Of a stretch of 7,529 nt of DNA, positions 7,132 to 7,529 are shown piece by piece. The stretch is from an uncultured Lachnospiraceae bacterium. Lineage in GTDB: Bacteria; Bacillota_A; Clostridia; Lachnospirales; Lachnospiraceae. The position numbers and the translations under genes are program-made. Each line of letters starts with the position of its first letter. Positions within the stretch are counted from its first letter, which is position 1. A model generated the notes under the pieces. The model saw nothing but the letters and a program-made list of their open reading frames with translations. It ran no database searches and was not told the origin of the DNA. Where the stretch lies: positions 1-7,529 of the forward strand of contig CAJUMT010000171.1 of assembly GCA_910587495.1 (NCBI GenBank). Direction: 5' to 3'.

Positions 7132-7529
7132 ATGAAATATTATAAAAGTTTATGGATTGGCGGATGTGCGGCGGTGGTCTTGCTGCTGGCGGTAATTGTA
7201 TGTTGGAAGAATCAGGGCATGCCGACAAAAGCAGCAGAAGAGACGACAGCCGTTACCATAGATGAAACGGCGGTTTCTGATGAAGAATTTTGTATGGTTC
7301 TTGATGATTATCGTTCAAGTATTTTTAACAAATATACGACAGAGCAGGTAAACAGCGACGATTTCTGGCATCTGGATGTCGATGGACAGACACCCCTTGA
7401 TGCAATTGAAGAGAAGGCGCTGAATGAGCTGATCCACCGTAAGACGGTACAGCGGATGGCTGTGGAAAGGGGTCTTTTGGAGGCTCTCGATTTTGATGAA
7501 ATTATGCAGATGGCAGCGCAGGAGAACGC
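7132..7529 (+). CDS. Membrane-anchored SurA_N/LnbY-like chaperone (partial, runs off the right edge)
   Basis: The reading frame is open for 132 codons from ATG 7132 to the window end without a stop. An uncleaved-looking signal anchor (about residues 7-25, with no lipobox) is followed by an extracytoplasmic segment. That segment has a short strand TTAVTIDETAVSDEEF and then helices including TPLDAIEEKALNELI and KTVQRMAVERGL. This layout resembles the SurA_N/peptidyl-prolyl isomerase-like chaperones. It also recalls the LnbY-type helper proteins that GH136 enzymes require. It begins 35 bp after the cohesin gene, so it is probably co-transcribed and may fold the exported beta-helix enzyme. The ribosome binding site is weak (acagg, about 12 nt upstream), but a stop at 7111-7113 rules out any longer in-frame ATG. 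The C-terminal half is unseen, so a PPIase domain cannot be judged. Confidence 0.65.
   Translation, partial: MKYYKSLWIGGCAAVVLLLAVIVCWKNQGMPTKAAEETTAVTIDETAVSDEEFCMVLDDYRSSIFNKYTTEQVNSDDFWHLDVDGQTPLDAIEEKALNELIHRKTVQRMAVERGLLEALDFDEIMQMAAQEN

Overview
The window looks like a carbohydrate-utilisation locus from a gut-type Lachnospiraceae (Clostridia, Firmicutes). The grounds are the YesM-type kinase, purine-rich Shine-Dalgarno sites, Gram-positive signal peptides, FIVAR repeats, dockerin/cohesin modules and intermediate GC by eye. Species cannot be named from the sequence.

Layout: a membrane sensor histidine kinase occupies the left quarter on the minus strand (32..1762). It has a good sigma-A promoter (1809..1837). 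A divergent intergenic region of about 320 bp holds that promoter, a 21-bp-spaced direct repeat and a long leader. Rightward from it run three tightly spaced genes that look like one operon. The first is a 1321-residue secreted enzyme: signal peptide, carbohydrate-binding-like domain, one FIVAR, a right-handed beta-helix catalytic candidate, six tandem FIVAR repeats and a C-terminal type I-like dockerin. The second is a 318-residue membrane-anchored surface protein with a single cohesin-like domain on a low-complexity stalk. The third, cut by the window edge, is a membrane-anchored protein resembling SurA_N/LnbY-type chaperones. A perfect 15-bp inverted repeat lies between the first two genes and lacks a U-tract.

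Proposed logic (inference): the kinase senses an extracellular glycan cue and, with a response regulator probably encoded left of the window, controls the rightward operon. The third gene helps fold the exported beta-helix enzyme. The enzyme is then captured on the cell surface by its own neighbour, through a dedicated dockerin-cohesin pair. The beta-helix plus LnbY-like neighbour points to GH136 (lacto-N-biosidase-like) activity, but this is not proven. The most notable point is a self-contained one-enzyme, one-cohesin surface tethering cassette, in effect a minimal cellulosome-like device, possibly for host or milk glycans rather than plant fibre.
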